DNA of 64,000 nt from Leptospiraceae bacterium. Its GTDB lineage: Bacteria > Spirochaetota > Leptospiria > Leptospirales > Leptospiraceae. Positions 33,546-43,011 of this stretch are shown here, in pieces. The stretch spans positions 257,774-321,773 of the forward strand of contig JADJFV010000035.1 in assembly GCA_016708435.1 (NCBI GenBank), in the 5' to 3' direction. The stretch's first letter is position 1. Each line of letters begins with the position of its first letter. The notes beneath the pieces were generated by a model, which was given only the letters and a program-made list of their open reading frames with translations, made no database searches and was not told where the DNA came from. Position numbers and translations under genes: made by a program.

Positions 33546-35324
33546 ATGAAATCAATTTATTTAATTTTAATTTTAATTCTATCCCAAAGTTTTTTACAAG
33601 CAAAGACTGACGAGGCTTCTCTTGGTTTATTGAGTGCAGCGATTAAAGGAGATTTGCCGCAAGTGCAAAAGGAATTGCAAGATGGTGTGGATATTAACGC
33701 TGGCGATGAACAAGGAAATACTGCTTTACATTTTGCGACCATGAAAAGCAATTTTGAATTGACTAAGTTCTTGTTAGAGAAGGGTGCCAATATAAACCAG
33801 AAAGATGGAAACGGTGACACACCTCTTGCGAATGCATCCTCTGTTGGTAATATGGATTTAGTCAAATTCCTAATTGAAAAAGGAGCCGAGGTAGATTCAA
33901 AAAATCAAACTGGTTGGACTCCTCTTCGTTGGGCGTCTAATGAGGGTTATCTTCCTATTGTAAATTATCTTCTAGAGAAAGGAGCGGATAATACTCCCTT
34001 ATACTTAGCAGATAGATATTTTGTAGAAGCCGCGAAGGATGGCAATTTAGAAGAGATGCAAAAATACTTGAGACGTGGTGCTAGTATTGATGCTGTAGAC
34101 GAAGAGGGATTTACAGCAATCCTTTATGTTACAAAGAATTCCTCTCTGCATCTAACGGACAAGTCTAGAACGGACAGTTTAGAGATAGTGAAATTTCTTT
34201 TAGAAAAAGGAGCGAGTTTTAACGATAGAAGCCCTGCTGGTATTACACCTCTCCTCTATGCAATTGAAAATGATTACTCTCGAGTCATTGATTATCTGAT
34301 AGAGAAAAATGCGAACTTAGAAGACGGGGATGCAAATGGAAATACAAGTCTCATGATTGCGACGAGAACTGGAAATGTAAAACTAGTCTCTTTTCTCTTA
34401 AGTAAAAAAGCAGATGTCAATGCAAGAAACGAGATTGGACAATCTGCATTTCATCTGGCAAGTCTCACTGGTAAGTTAGAAATTTTAAAACTACTTAAAT
34501 CAGCAAAAGTGGAAATTGATTCTGAGGATAATAGCAAAAATACTCCCTTACTACTCGCTTCCCGCGAAGGCAATGAAAACGTAGTAAAATTCTTACTTGA
34601 ATCCGGGGCAAAGATCAATCATAAAAACGAACACAATAATACTGCTTTAATGTTCGCAGCGCAAAATGGACATTTACCGGTAGTAAAACTTCTTACCGTA
34701 TCGGGAGCAGATAGAACGATTGAATCTAGTTATTATCCATATGGAACTGCTCTAATATTAGCCAACAGAAATAAGCATCAAAAAGTAGCAGAGTATCTGC
34801 AGTCTATGGATAGTGTAACTCCTAAGACAACGACTAAGGCAGCAACTACAAATCCTACTTTAGAAAATAATAAAATAGAAGATCTAATCAAAATCCAAGC
34901 TCTTCTAAAAGAGCAAGTCAAGGGTAAAAACAAAGATGGATTTACTGCTTTGCATTGGGCATGTAGTAATGGGAATGTGGAAATGGTAAAATTTTTACTC
35001 TTACCAGAGGCTGTAAATGAAAAAGATAAAAACGGCTACACTCCATTACACTTTGCAGTTCAGTCAGGCAAATTGGATATAGTAAAGTATTTACTACAAA
35101 ATGGTGCCAATAAAAAAGCAAAGGATAGTAAAGGCAAAACCCCACTCGATCTATCTACTGAGAAACTAAAAGCAACGCTAATTAAGACATTTAATACAAC
35201 TAAAGTATCTCCTCCTGTTAAACTTTCGCCTAAGAATGATAAGCCGCAAGCAGAAAAAACCAAGGTAAAAGAAACAAATGACTTGGAAGATGACGAAGAC
35301 GATGAGGAAATCCTGGAAGACTAA
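33546..35324 (+). CDS. Exported ankyrin-repeat protein
   Basis: A 592-residue protein with signal peptide (MKSIYLILILILSQSFLQA) and about a dozen ankyrin repeats from residue 25 to 555. Clear units include DEQGNTALHFATMKSNFELT, DGNGDTPLANASSVGNMDLV, NGNTSLMIATRTGNVKLV and KNGYTPLHFAVQSGKLDIV. A Ser/Thr/Lys linker interrupts the array near residue 430, and the C-terminus is acidic (DLEDDEDDEEILED). It should bind other proteins in the periplasm or at the surface. It is monocistronic. Confidence 0.9.
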   Translation: MKSIYLILILILSQSFLQAKTDEASLGLLSAAIKGDLPQVQKELQDGVDINAGDEQGNTALHFATMKSNFELTKFLLEKGANINQKDGNGDTPLANASSVGNMDLVKFLIEKGAEVDSKNQTGWTPLRWASNEGYLPIVNYLLEKGADNTPLYLADRYFVEAAKDGNLEEMQKYLRRGASIDAVDEEGFTAILYVTKNSSLHLTDKSRTDSLEIVKFLLEKGASFNDRSPAGITPLLYAIENDYSRVIDYLIEKNANLEDGDANGNTSLMIATRTGNVKLVSFLLSKKADVNARNEIGQSAFHLASLTGKLEILKLLKSAKVEIDSEDNSKNTPLLLASREGNENVVKFLLESGAKINHKNEHNNTALMFAAQNGHLPVVKLLTVSGADRTIESSYYPYGTALILANRNKHQKVAEYLQSMDSVTPKTTTKAATTNPTLENNKIEDLIKIQALLKEQVKGKNKDGFTALHWACSNGNVEMVKFLLLPEAVNEKDKNGYTPLHFAVQSGKLDIVKYLLQNGANKKAKDSKGKTPLDLSTEKLKATLIKTFNTTKVSPPVKLSPKNDKPQAEKTKVKETNDLEDDEDDEEILED

Positions 35325-35470
35325 AGATTTGCCAAAGAGGGTATTGGATTGTCTCATTTTTTCTCTGTGCCTTATTGCCTTTGTGGCAATCATTGATGCT
35401 GATTAGTTGTCAATTTTGTTTATGGAAAAGGTTTTACTATTTACAAAAAAGGAATACTCTGTATCAATGA

Positions 35471-37630
35471 GTGACTATGAATTTTCTAATGACAAAGATT
35501 ATAAGCAACATACTTTTGTTTTTATTCTTTGCCTTAGTGTCTATTCAAGTTAGCGCAAAAGAATTTGACATCCAAGTAATTGATGTAACGAAAGAAATGG
35601 AAGACTTGAATACTCCACCAAAGGAAGAGCATACCTGGTGGGTAACATCAAATGAAATTAATCCAGAGGTTTACACAAAGTATCTGCTGAACCAATTCAA
35701 AGATAAAGATAAACAAGATGAAGCGTGGAAACCCGCTCTTGTTCCCGGAAATCCGATAGGCGAAAAGCTTGTCTCGGTAGATACACAGATTATTTGGTAT
35801 CTAAAGGTATTCACTCTTCACAATATTCCTGACGAAGATCAAATTCTCTATCTCAAAAGAATTTCCGATAGAGATGAAACCTATCTCAATGGAGTCTTGA
35901 TTGGTAAAACGGGAGATTGGGATTCTGATAAAGCGCAGGGTTATGATAAGAGTAGACTCTATAAGATTCCCAAAGAAACTCTAAAGATTAATTCGCCTAA
36001 CGTTCTTCTTATACGTGTTCGTAAATACTTCCGTGATAGTGTTGGCGTATGGGGAGAGAATGTTTTTCTTGGTGGAAGTAAGGCAGTTTTAAGGGATTAT
36101 TATTTTTCCATTTTAAAGCCTGTTATTTTTTTGATTTGCTATTTTACAGTGGGGGCTTATTTCATTTTTCTCTTCCTGCGTCGTCGTAAGGATAGAGAGA
36201 ATTTTTATTTTGGAATGTTTGCTATTTTGTTTGTAGTATATCAGCTTCTTCGTAGTCAATGGAGGTTTGAATTTGGATATAGCTATTATGCTTACAAGAA
36301 AACAGAGTATGCAATTTTAATGCTTCTCTTTCCGGCGTTGTATTTATTCTTCCGTTATTACTTCGTAAGAACAGAAAATAAGTTTATCCGATATTTTCAC
36401 TACTTTAATTTAATCCCAATTACTATTTTAGTTTCGATTTTCGGCTACATATTATTTACCTCTGATATTAATTTATGGAATGATTTTTTAAATCAATTAG
36501 TGCTTCCTTTTCTTTATCCACCGCTTATTTTTCTTATTTTCGTTATTATTATCTATAATGGTTTTATTAAAAATAGCATTGATGCAAAAATCATGTTTAC
36601 CGGTTGGATGATTCTAATCGCGGGTATGATAAGTGACATTCTTGTTCACTTAGAAGTGATTCGTTTTGAAAGAACTTTAGAATACAGCTTCTTTGTCTTT
36701 ATTTTGAGTCTTGCCTTTATTCTTTCTAATCGATTTGTGAGAGTTCATCAGGAAGTAGAAGACTTGAATTTGAACTTAGAGAAAAAAGTAATTCATAGAA
36801 CAGAAGAATTACAAACTGCTCTTACAAAAGTAAATGAATTAAAGCTCAGTCAAGATGGTGATTATTTTTTAACTTATTTGTTATTGGAGCCGTTATGCGT
36901 GAAAGCCGTTACAAATCAAAATATAAAAGTAGATTTTTTGATTAGTCAGAAAAAGAAATTTGTATTTCATAAGAACAACCATGAGATTGGGGGAGATACT
37001 TGTATTGCGCACAGTATTTTCCTTCAGCATAGACCTGTCACTGTTTTCTTAAATGCAGATGCAATGGGTAAGTCTATGCAAGGTGCCGGCGGAGTTCTAG
37101 TTCTCAATTCTATTTTTGAAAGCATTGTGAAACGAACTTCATTGCAACCCGGCTTTGCCGAACAATCAGCAGAAAGTTGGCTTACGAATGCGTTTATCGA
37201 ACTGCATAATGTGTTTATTATGTTTGAAGGTTCGATGATGATTTCTCTCAACATGGGAATCATTGATGATGCATCCGGTCGAATGGTTTATGTCAATGCA
37301 GAGCATCCTGCGATTGTTTTGTTTCGAGATGAGAATACCAGTTTTCTTCCTTTACTTGAGATGAATTGTAAATTAGGGTCACCGCTTATGGAAGAAAGGG
37401 TTCATATCAATTCTTTTTTATTGGCGGATAAGGATGTTTTGCTTCTTGGCTCAGATGGACGAGATGATATAATACTCTCAAGCGGAGAGATGAACAATGA
37501 TTATGATTTATTTCTCACTCATGTAAAGAATGCAAGGACTGATTTAAAAAAGATATTCACTGAGATTTTAAAAACTGGAGAGATATACGATGATTTGTCG
37601 CTCTTACGCATTGAATACAATAAATTTTAA
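35471..37630 (+). CDS. 7TM sensor with PP2C (SpoIIE-type) phosphatase domain
   Basis: A 719-residue membrane phosphatase. A signal peptide precedes a periplasmic jelly-roll-like domain (TQIIWYLKVFTL, DRDETYLNGVLIGKTG), then about seven membrane segments (residues 215-425), a coiled coil (LNLEKKVIHRTEELQ) and a C-terminal PP2C/SpoIIE domain with GGDTC, LNADAMGKSMQGAGG and LGSDGRDD. It should dephosphorylate an anti-sigma-factor antagonist in answer to an outside signal. The start is one of three close Met codons. rppH follows 11 bases later. Confidence 0.88.
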   Translation: MTMNFLMTKIISNILLFLFFALVSIQVSAKEFDIQVIDVTKEMEDLNTPPKEEHTWWVTSNEINPEVYTKYLLNQFKDKDKQDEAWKPALVPGNPIGEKLVSVDTQIIWYLKVFTLHNIPDEDQILYLKRISDRDETYLNGVLIGKTGDWDSDKAQGYDKSRLYKIPKETLKINSPNVLLIRVRKYFRDSVGVWGENVFLGGSKAVLRDYYFSILKPVIFLICYFTVGAYFIFLFLRRRKDRENFYFGMFAILFVVYQLLRSQWRFEFGYSYYAYKKTEYAILMLLFPALYLFFRYYFVRTENKFIRYFHYFNLIPITILVSIFGYILFTSDINLWNDFLNQLVLPFLYPPLIFLIFVIIIYNGFIKNSIDAKIMFTGWMILIAGMISDILVHLEVIRFERTLEYSFFVFILSLAFILSNRFVRVHQEVEDLNLNLEKKVIHRTEELQTALTKVNELKLSQDGDYFLTYLLLEPLCVKAVTNQNIKVDFLISQKKKFVFHKNNHEIGGDTCIAHSIFLQHRPVTVFLNADAMGKSMQGAGGVLVLNSIFESIVKRTSLQPGFAEQSAESWLTNAFIELHNVFIMFEGSMMISLNMGIIDDASGRMVYVNAEHPAIVLFRDENTSFLPLLEMNCKLGSPLMEERVHINSFLLADKDVLLLGSDGRDDIILSSGEMNNDYDLFLTHVKNARTDLKKIFTEILKTGEIYDDLSLLRIEYNKF

Positions 37631-37641
37631 CGGAGTCTAAA

Positions 37642-38124
37642 ATGGAAAAGTATCGAAAGAATGTTGGTGTAGTAGTATTTAATGCAAAAGGACTTGTTCT
37701 TTTGGGAAATAGAATTCCCCATCGAAGTTCCTGGCAGTTTCCGCAAGGGGGAATGGATGATAATGAAGATCCGTTAGTCGCCGCTAAGAGAGAACTTTAC
37801 GAGGAAGTTGGAATTGATAATGCAGAGTTCGTATATGAAGTGTCTGATTGGTTGAGTTATGACTTTCCGGCAAATTTAGATTTACCTCATATGAAAGGAT
37901 TTAAAGGACAGACTCAAAAATGGTTTCTTGCGTATTGGGATTATCCTGCTTCTAATTGTAAATTAGATTTGCATGAGAGAGAATTTGAGACAGTTCAATT
38001 CTTTCCACTCAAGAACGCGGCAAATACAATCGTAGATTTTAAAAAAGAAATCTATAAGAAGCTAATTGAGATTTTGCGTCCGGAAATTGATAGATATCTA
38101 AAGAATCGCAATGAAACCAGATGA
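37642..38124 (+). CDS. rppH: RNA pyrophosphohydrolase (Nudix)
   Basis: A 160-residue Nudix hydrolase that removes pyrophosphate from the 5' end of mRNA, opening it to RNase E-type decay. The Nudix box GGMDDNEDPLVAAKRELYEE plus VGI is complete at about residues 37-59, and RKNVGVVVF, RSSWQFPQGG and GQTQKWFLA are RppH-specific. An ATG after a clear GGAG site sets the start. It overlaps the next gene by 14 bases. Confidence 0.93.
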   Translation: MEKYRKNVGVVVFNAKGLVLLGNRIPHRSSWQFPQGGMDDNEDPLVAAKRELYEEVGIDNAEFVYEVSDWLSYDFPANLDLPHMKGFKGQTQKWFLAYWDYPASNCKLDLHEREFETVQFFPLKNAANTIVDFKKEIYKKLIEILRPEIDRYLKNRNETR

Positions 38125-39205
38125 ACTAGCAGAATTCTATTCTAAAGTATCGCAGATGAATTCTCCTGAGAATTTGTTTGGAGAGCTAAGTGGTAATACT
38201 AAGATTGAAACACTTCAATCTCTAAATGAAATATACAAAGAGCTAATTAAGAAATTTCATCCCGATAAGTATTCTCTTGCTGATGCGTATACTCGCTATT
38301 TGGCTGGTGAGATCAGTGGGATCATAAATGATTTCAATTCACAGGCAAAAAAACAAATAGAACTAGAGACGTATGGCAAAGGAATTTCTTCTTCGGCAAA
38401 TGAAGTTTCATTCGAAATCAAAACGAAGCTTAGAGTCTATCGTATCTTTGAGCATTTCATGGAAGCAGATTATGCAAATCTTTTTAGAGGTGAGTTTAGG
38501 ACATCTAAGTCAGGTGTCGAAAGAGTCTGTGTAAAAATCATTCGTGATAGAGCCGATAACGATTTAATTCGAAGAGAAATTCAGATTCTAAAATCGATTC
38601 AACATAAATCACTGCCTGTATTCTTTGACGAGTTTAGAACTACAGAAGGAGAATTGGGACTCATTGAACGATTTATTGAAGGTCACGATTTATTCAGTAT
38701 TCTAGAAAAATATCCAAATGGACTTCCGGTCGAGCATGTATGCTGGATTATGGAGAGGCTACTCAGTGTTCTAGGCTTTTTGCACTATAATAAAATTATC
38801 CACGCAAATATTGAACCGGGCAATATCATTGTTAGACCGGAAGATCACAATGTATTCTTGATTGATTTTTTATTTGCTATTCCAAATGCAAATACAACGA
38901 ATGAAACATACGGTTGTTTGAATGAGCCTTACAGTGCACCAGAAGTGAAACTTAAAAAAAGACCCATTCCTGCTTCTGATATTTATTCTATCGGCAAATC
39001 CATGTTATTCCTTCTTGGGGGAGATGTGGATAATAAGAAGTTTCCTTCGCATGTAGATAAACGGATCTCTTCTTTTCTTGCTGAATTGATAGAACCAAGT
39101 CCCCTCAGGAGAGCGAAGGATGCATGGATTTTATGGCATCGCCTGTCTAATCTGCGAGAAGAAGTCTTTGGAGCGAGGCATCAATTTTTAGAATTAGAGT
39201 TATGA
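38111..39205 (+). CDS. J-domain/protein kinase fusion, probable pseudokinase
   Basis: A 364-residue fusion. Residues 35-80 look like a J domain with the HPD tripeptide (YKELIKKFHPDKYS). A protein-kinase fold follows from about residue 110: VAIK-type Lys in VCVKIIRD, alpha-C Glu in RREIQILKSI, and the catalytic loop HANIEPGNIIV in place of HRDLKPEN, then LIDFLFA in place of DFG. The catalytic Asp is Asn and the loop Lys is Glu, so phosphotransfer is unlikely. It may guide Hsp70 or bind a partner. It is translated with rppH (overlap of 14 bases). Confidence 0.8.
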   Translation: MKPDELAEFYSKVSQMNSPENLFGELSGNTKIETLQSLNEIYKELIKKFHPDKYSLADAYTRYLAGEISGIINDFNSQAKKQIELETYGKGISSSANEVSFEIKTKLRVYRIFEHFMEADYANLFRGEFRTSKSGVERVCVKIIRDRADNDLIRREIQILKSIQHKSLPVFFDEFRTTEGELGLIERFIEGHDLFSILEKYPNGLPVEHVCWIMERLLSVLGFLHYNKIIHANIEPGNIIVRPEDHNVFLIDFLFAIPNANTTNETYGCLNEPYSAPEVKLKKRPIPASDIYSIGKSMLFLLGGDVDNKKFPSHVDKRISSFLAELIEPSPLRRAKDAWILWHRLSNLREEVFGARHQFLELEL

Positions 39206-39260
39206 AATCATAAAAAGGAATGGAAATAAATTGACTAAATTATTAGTCTGTTAAATTGCT

Positions 39261-40649
39261 ATGACAGAAATTGCATTAGGAATTAATCGAAAGAAACAAA
39301 AACCATACAATACTATGATTTTATGCCATTCTGCTTTAGAGCGAAGGCTCTTAGAGCAATACTTTCGCATCGCTGAATTCAAAGTAATTGATGCAGATGA
39401 AAAACTGATTTCTTTTTTTGAAGGGAATGTTGCAGATAAGCCAAAGCCAGCCAAAGAGAAAGCAGAAACTGAGATAGAAACAGATGAAACTGAAATAGAG
39501 GAAGATGAATTTAGCGAAGAGGAGATTAAAATAAACGAAATTCTTCTCTCCTTTGAAAAGATAGACATTCTTTTGATTGATTATAAACCCGATTCCAATG
39601 CGTTAGTTCTTATACAAAAAATTCATCAGATGTATTCTAAAATGATAGTCATTCTCATGATTGATTCAATTAAAAAAGACTTAATTGAAAATATCTTGCA
39701 GACAAAGGCAAATGCCTATTTGGTGAAACCAATTTCTAAAAATGTAATCTATGATAAATTGAAGATCATACTAAAGAGAGATGATTTGACTCAAAAAGTT
39801 GTAATCGGATACAAACCGAAAGGAGTCAATTTTCAGGAAATGCATATTCCTCCACTGCCCACAGTTCTAAATAAAGTAATTTTATTTGACACAGAAAAAA
39901 TGGGCGGAAGCGAAGAGCTAGAAAATATAATTGCCCCGGATAAATCTCTAAGTGCGGATCTAATGAGAGTAGCCAATTCTGCCTATTATGGTAGAGCAGG
40001 TAGTATCAATACACTGCGAGACGCCATTACCCTTATGGGGCTCAAGACAATTAATAATATTGTTTTGGTAAAGTTTAGACAGAGATATACGGCTAAGCTT
40101 CGTCATCCGCTTTATAAAAAATACTTAGAAGAGTTTCCAATTTTAATTGGACTCATTGCTCTTGACTTAAGTGCACCTCTCAACTTGAAACCATTGAATA
40201 AGGAAATATTTATTCATTCCATTCTAATGAAAATTGGAATGACAATGCTTGCACTCAATGAGCCAGAAAAATATTTACATGTATTGGACCAATACGGAAA
40301 TGGAGCAAGAACTCTAGTCAGTATAGAAAGGGAAGAGTTTAATACGGATTATGTGCAAATAGGTTTAAAAGTCTTTAAAACATGGCATTTTCCTAAGTCT
40401 ATGTCAGATTTAGTGGCGGATCAAGAATTTTTTGTAGCGGATATTAATAAAGTAGGGGATTTAGATAGACTTCTTCGCTTATCCGAAATCTTTGCTCTAC
40501 GTCTAATAGGTCGTAGACTCATGAAAGAGGAAATTGAATTAGTGAGTGCGATTCTAAAATTCTATCATGTGAAAGAGAATATTACTGACCTGTTCAACCA
40601 AGATTATTATCACCATATCCAGAACCATCCTTTCTTTGAACTTTTATAA
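39261..40649 (+). CDS. HDOD-domain protein with receiver-like N-terminus
   Basis: A 462-residue signalling protein. The first 170 residues form a receiver-like fold (ILLIDYKPDSNA with a possible acceptor Asp, ANAYLVKPIS with the conserved Lys) interrupted by an acidic linker rich in Glu (residues about 63-95). HDOD begins with LPPLPTVLNKVI and shows DLMRVANSAYYGRAG and AITLMGLKTINNIV. Such proteins act in stress, motility or cyclic-di-GMP control without an enzymatic site. The promoter is weak (TTGACT at 39231). Confidence 0.85.
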   Translation: MTEIALGINRKKQKPYNTMILCHSALERRLLEQYFRIAEFKVIDADEKLISFFEGNVADKPKPAKEKAETEIETDETEIEEDEFSEEEIKINEILLSFEKIDILLIDYKPDSNALVLIQKIHQMYSKMIVILMIDSIKKDLIENILQTKANAYLVKPISKNVIYDKLKIILKRDDLTQKVVIGYKPKGVNFQEMHIPPLPTVLNKVILFDTEKMGGSEELENIIAPDKSLSADLMRVANSAYYGRAGSINTLRDAITLMGLKTINNIVLVKFRQRYTAKLRHPLYKKYLEEFPILIGLIALDLSAPLNLKPLNKEIFIHSILMKIGMTMLALNEPEKYLHVLDQYGNGARTLVSIEREEFNTDYVQIGLKVFKTWHFPKSMSDLVADQEFFVADINKVGDLDRLLRLSEIFALRLIGRRLMKEEIELVSAILKFYHVKENITDLFNQDYYHHIQNHPFFELL

Positions 40650-40740
40650 AACTAGTAACTCATTTTTGGCTAGAGAATTCAACTGTGAACCTTTAAATCA
40701 AAGTAAAAATATTAGAAAGATATAATGGGTTATTAAAGCT

Positions 40741-40830
40741 AATAGCCTGCGGCAGCAAACCCACCGTTAGGTGTAAAACCCACCTTCAGCGCTGGGCACG
40801 CTGGCACTCACCTTGCGTAAGGTGAGTTTT
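40741..40830. repeat. 90-base dispersed repeat, copy 2 (inverted relative to 31983)
   Basis: The reverse complement of this stretch matches 31983-32073 closely, from CTCACCTTACGCAAGGTGA through CCTAACGGTGGGTT to GCTATTA. It overlaps the last codons and stop of the adenylate cyclase gene, so the final residues (SPYAR) of that protein come from the repeat. Confidence 0.75.
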
Positions 40831-42742
40831 CCGTTTCTATCTCGATTGAAATGTCCGCTTTGGAATTCTTTTCCTTGTAAGAAATTCTTCTTCTTTCCTT
40901 TACATCCAGGCGTGTATCCTGTCGTCCGATCCTTCGATCTTTTAAATCATGAACATTGAGTGGCTCACCATTTCTGAGTCGATCGTATAGAATCCAAAAT
41001 CTAAAAGAAGGAATGCGGCATTCCTCATCGAGACAGAGCGCACTTCGAATTCCGCGCACATAATACATTTCTACATATCCTTTGTTCTTTGCGGGTATCT
41101 TTCCTCGATATTCACAATGAAAAAAATCTTTTACAATTTCGTATGTTGATTTAGAAATGTTTACCATTTCAGGAGTGCCACTTGCTTCCATTCGTGACGC
41201 AATATTAACAGTATCTCCCCAGACATCATAGGCAAATTTCTTCTCTCCAATCACGCCAGCGATTAAGGAGCCTGTGTGGATACCCAGGCGTAACTCCCAA
41301 AAAGGAAGATCCATGGATAGTCTTAATTTTTTTGCTTCGTTCATGACTGCTTGAATTTCTAAGGCAGCGAGAATTGCATCTACTGGATGTGTATTATTGA
41401 TAATAGGAATTCCTCCGGCGCACATATAGCTATCGCCTATCGTTTTTAATTTTTCCAACTTAAATCTATCCATGAGAGAATCAAAATAGGAGAAGCAGCT
41501 ATCAAGTTCGTTGATCAATTCATTTGGAGTCATCGTCTCTGCAATTTGTGTAAAGCCTTTGAAATCAGTAAACATTACGGAAACTGACTTGTAATGAACC
41601 GGAGCAGTTGAACCATTTTCTCTTAGCTCTCTGGCTATTTCTTCCGGGAGGATATTAAGTAGTAGCTGGTCGGATTTAATTTTCTCTTGCTCCATTTCTT
41701 TTTGCGCCATCAGTGCAATCTTTTCTGCGATCTCAGCGTCTCGCTTTGCTTCTTGCATTTCTTCTACTAGATGTGCGTTGAAGATGACTCCTGCAATTTG
41801 ATCTGCAAAGCGCATTAATTTTTTAATATCTTCACTTTGTATTTCAATGATTTTATCCTGGACTGTGAGATTTAAAATTCCAATTACTTCGTCTTGTAGA
41901 ATCAGTGGAATTTGTAACATGGATTGAAGGTTGCCTTTTCGTTGAATCTCGAAATCAGTTCGTCTCAATTTATATTGTTCGCCATTGTAAACATTGGTTA
42001 CTGTTCTCTTGAAATTGTAAGCATTGGAGAAATAAAATGGGACACGATTTTTATAGGTTTGATAAATGACACCAAGGGATTCATTTATTTTTTTTCTAAA
42101 ATGACTGAAGTAGTCGAAGTCCAATTTCTCAGGAGAACCGAAAATGGAAAGTGTTGAGTCGGAAAAAACTTGATTCTTCTTTTTATTTACCAGCAGTATC
42201 CATACAATATCAAAACCGGTTCGTTCGCAAATATAAGTATAGATTTCTTTTAAGATTGTAGCGGTGTCTATCGTCGAATTGATAATGCGTGTAAATTCAT
42301 TTAGTTTTTCTAATTCTGCTTGCTGCTCTAATACTTTTGCTTCTACTCTGCGCTGCTCTGTAATGTCATCATACAAAGCGAGGTAATTTATTGTATTTCC
42401 TGCTTTATCAAAGATGGGTGAAATAACAGCATTTTCAATGTATTCATCGCCATTTTTTTTTCTATTGATGAACTCTCCTCTCCAAGTCTTTCCGTTTAGA
42501 ATCGTAGACCAAAGTTCTTTGTATACTTTTGGGTCTGTTTTTCCTGACTTCAAAGCACTTGAATTCATTCCAAGGGCTTCTTCTGCGGTATATCCAGTTA
42601 GTTCAGTAAACTTGGCATTCGAATACTCAATATTACCCCCTAAATCAGTTATTACCATGGCTGCTGGATTTTGCTCAATCACGATGGATAGCCTCTGGTC
42701 TTCTGGAAAGTAACTTTTTTTATTGAGGTTTTTTGTTTTCAT
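40808..42742 (-). CDS. Adenylate/guanylate cyclase with PAS and GAF domains
   Basis: A class III cyclase of 644 residues from the Met at 42742 (upstream codons to 42856 look non-coding). A PAS domain (IEQNPAAMVITDLGGNIEYSN, with PAC end ALYDDITEQRRVE) is followed by a GAF domain and a coiled coil (EMQEAKRDAEIAEKIALMA), then the cyclase core: SVSVMFTDFKGFTQIAE, IGDSYMCAGG, LGIHTGSLIAGVIG and YDVWGDTVNIASRMEA. Both metal-binding Asp are present. It should make cAMP, perhaps for the double CNB protein at 14878. The C-terminus runs into the repeat at 40741-40830. Confidence 0.88.
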   Translation of the reverse strand: MKTKNLNKKSYFPEDQRLSIVIEQNPAAMVITDLGGNIEYSNAKFTELTGYTAEEALGMNSSALKSGKTDPKVYKELWSTILNGKTWRGEFINRKKNGDEYIENAVISPIFDKAGNTINYLALYDDITEQRRVEAKVLEQQAELEKLNEFTRIINSTIDTATILKEIYTYICERTGFDIVWILLVNKKKNQVFSDSTLSIFGSPEKLDFDYFSHFRKKINESLGVIYQTYKNRVPFYFSNAYNFKRTVTNVYNGEQYKLRRTDFEIQRKGNLQSMLQIPLILQDEVIGILNLTVQDKIIEIQSEDIKKLMRFADQIAGVIFNAHLVEEMQEAKRDAEIAEKIALMAQKEMEQEKIKSDQLLLNILPEEIARELRENGSTAPVHYKSVSVMFTDFKGFTQIAETMTPNELINELDSCFSYFDSLMDRFKLEKLKTIGDSYMCAGGIPIINNTHPVDAILAALEIQAVMNEAKKLRLSMDLPFWELRLGIHTGSLIAGVIGEKKFAYDVWGDTVNIASRMEASGTPEMVNISKSTYEIVKDFFHCEYRGKIPAKNKGYVEMYYVRGIRSALCLDEECRIPSFRFWILYDRLRNGEPLNVHDLKDRRIGRQDTRLDVKERRRISYKEKNSKADISIEIETENSPYAR

Positions 42743-43011
42743 TTCAGTTTGCCTTAGGTCGCATTTAGGAATAATAAACCTGCTGGTAGAGTAATTTCCA
42801 GATTGTATGTAAACTCTCATTGCTTTAAAGGAATAGTGGAGTAAATGTAAACCCAATTTTCTTTTTTGTCAATAGGCAAATTTGGTTTTTTAAAAAAATC
42901 CACTCTTGTTAAATAAGATTTTTTTTTATTATATATAGAGATTCTAAAAAAATGGATTTGTTTTTTTTGATTGCAAAGAATAAAGAAACTGTTATACTAC
43001 TCGCAAAATTT

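Noticed and set aside
35374..35390. Hairpin ATTGCC/GGCAAT as terminator of the ankyrin gene
   Set aside because: Only six pairs and no T tract; too weak to list as a feature.
39231..39257. Promoter for the HDOD gene
   Set aside because: TTGACT and TAAATT are only 15 bases apart; noted in the gene entry but not listed.
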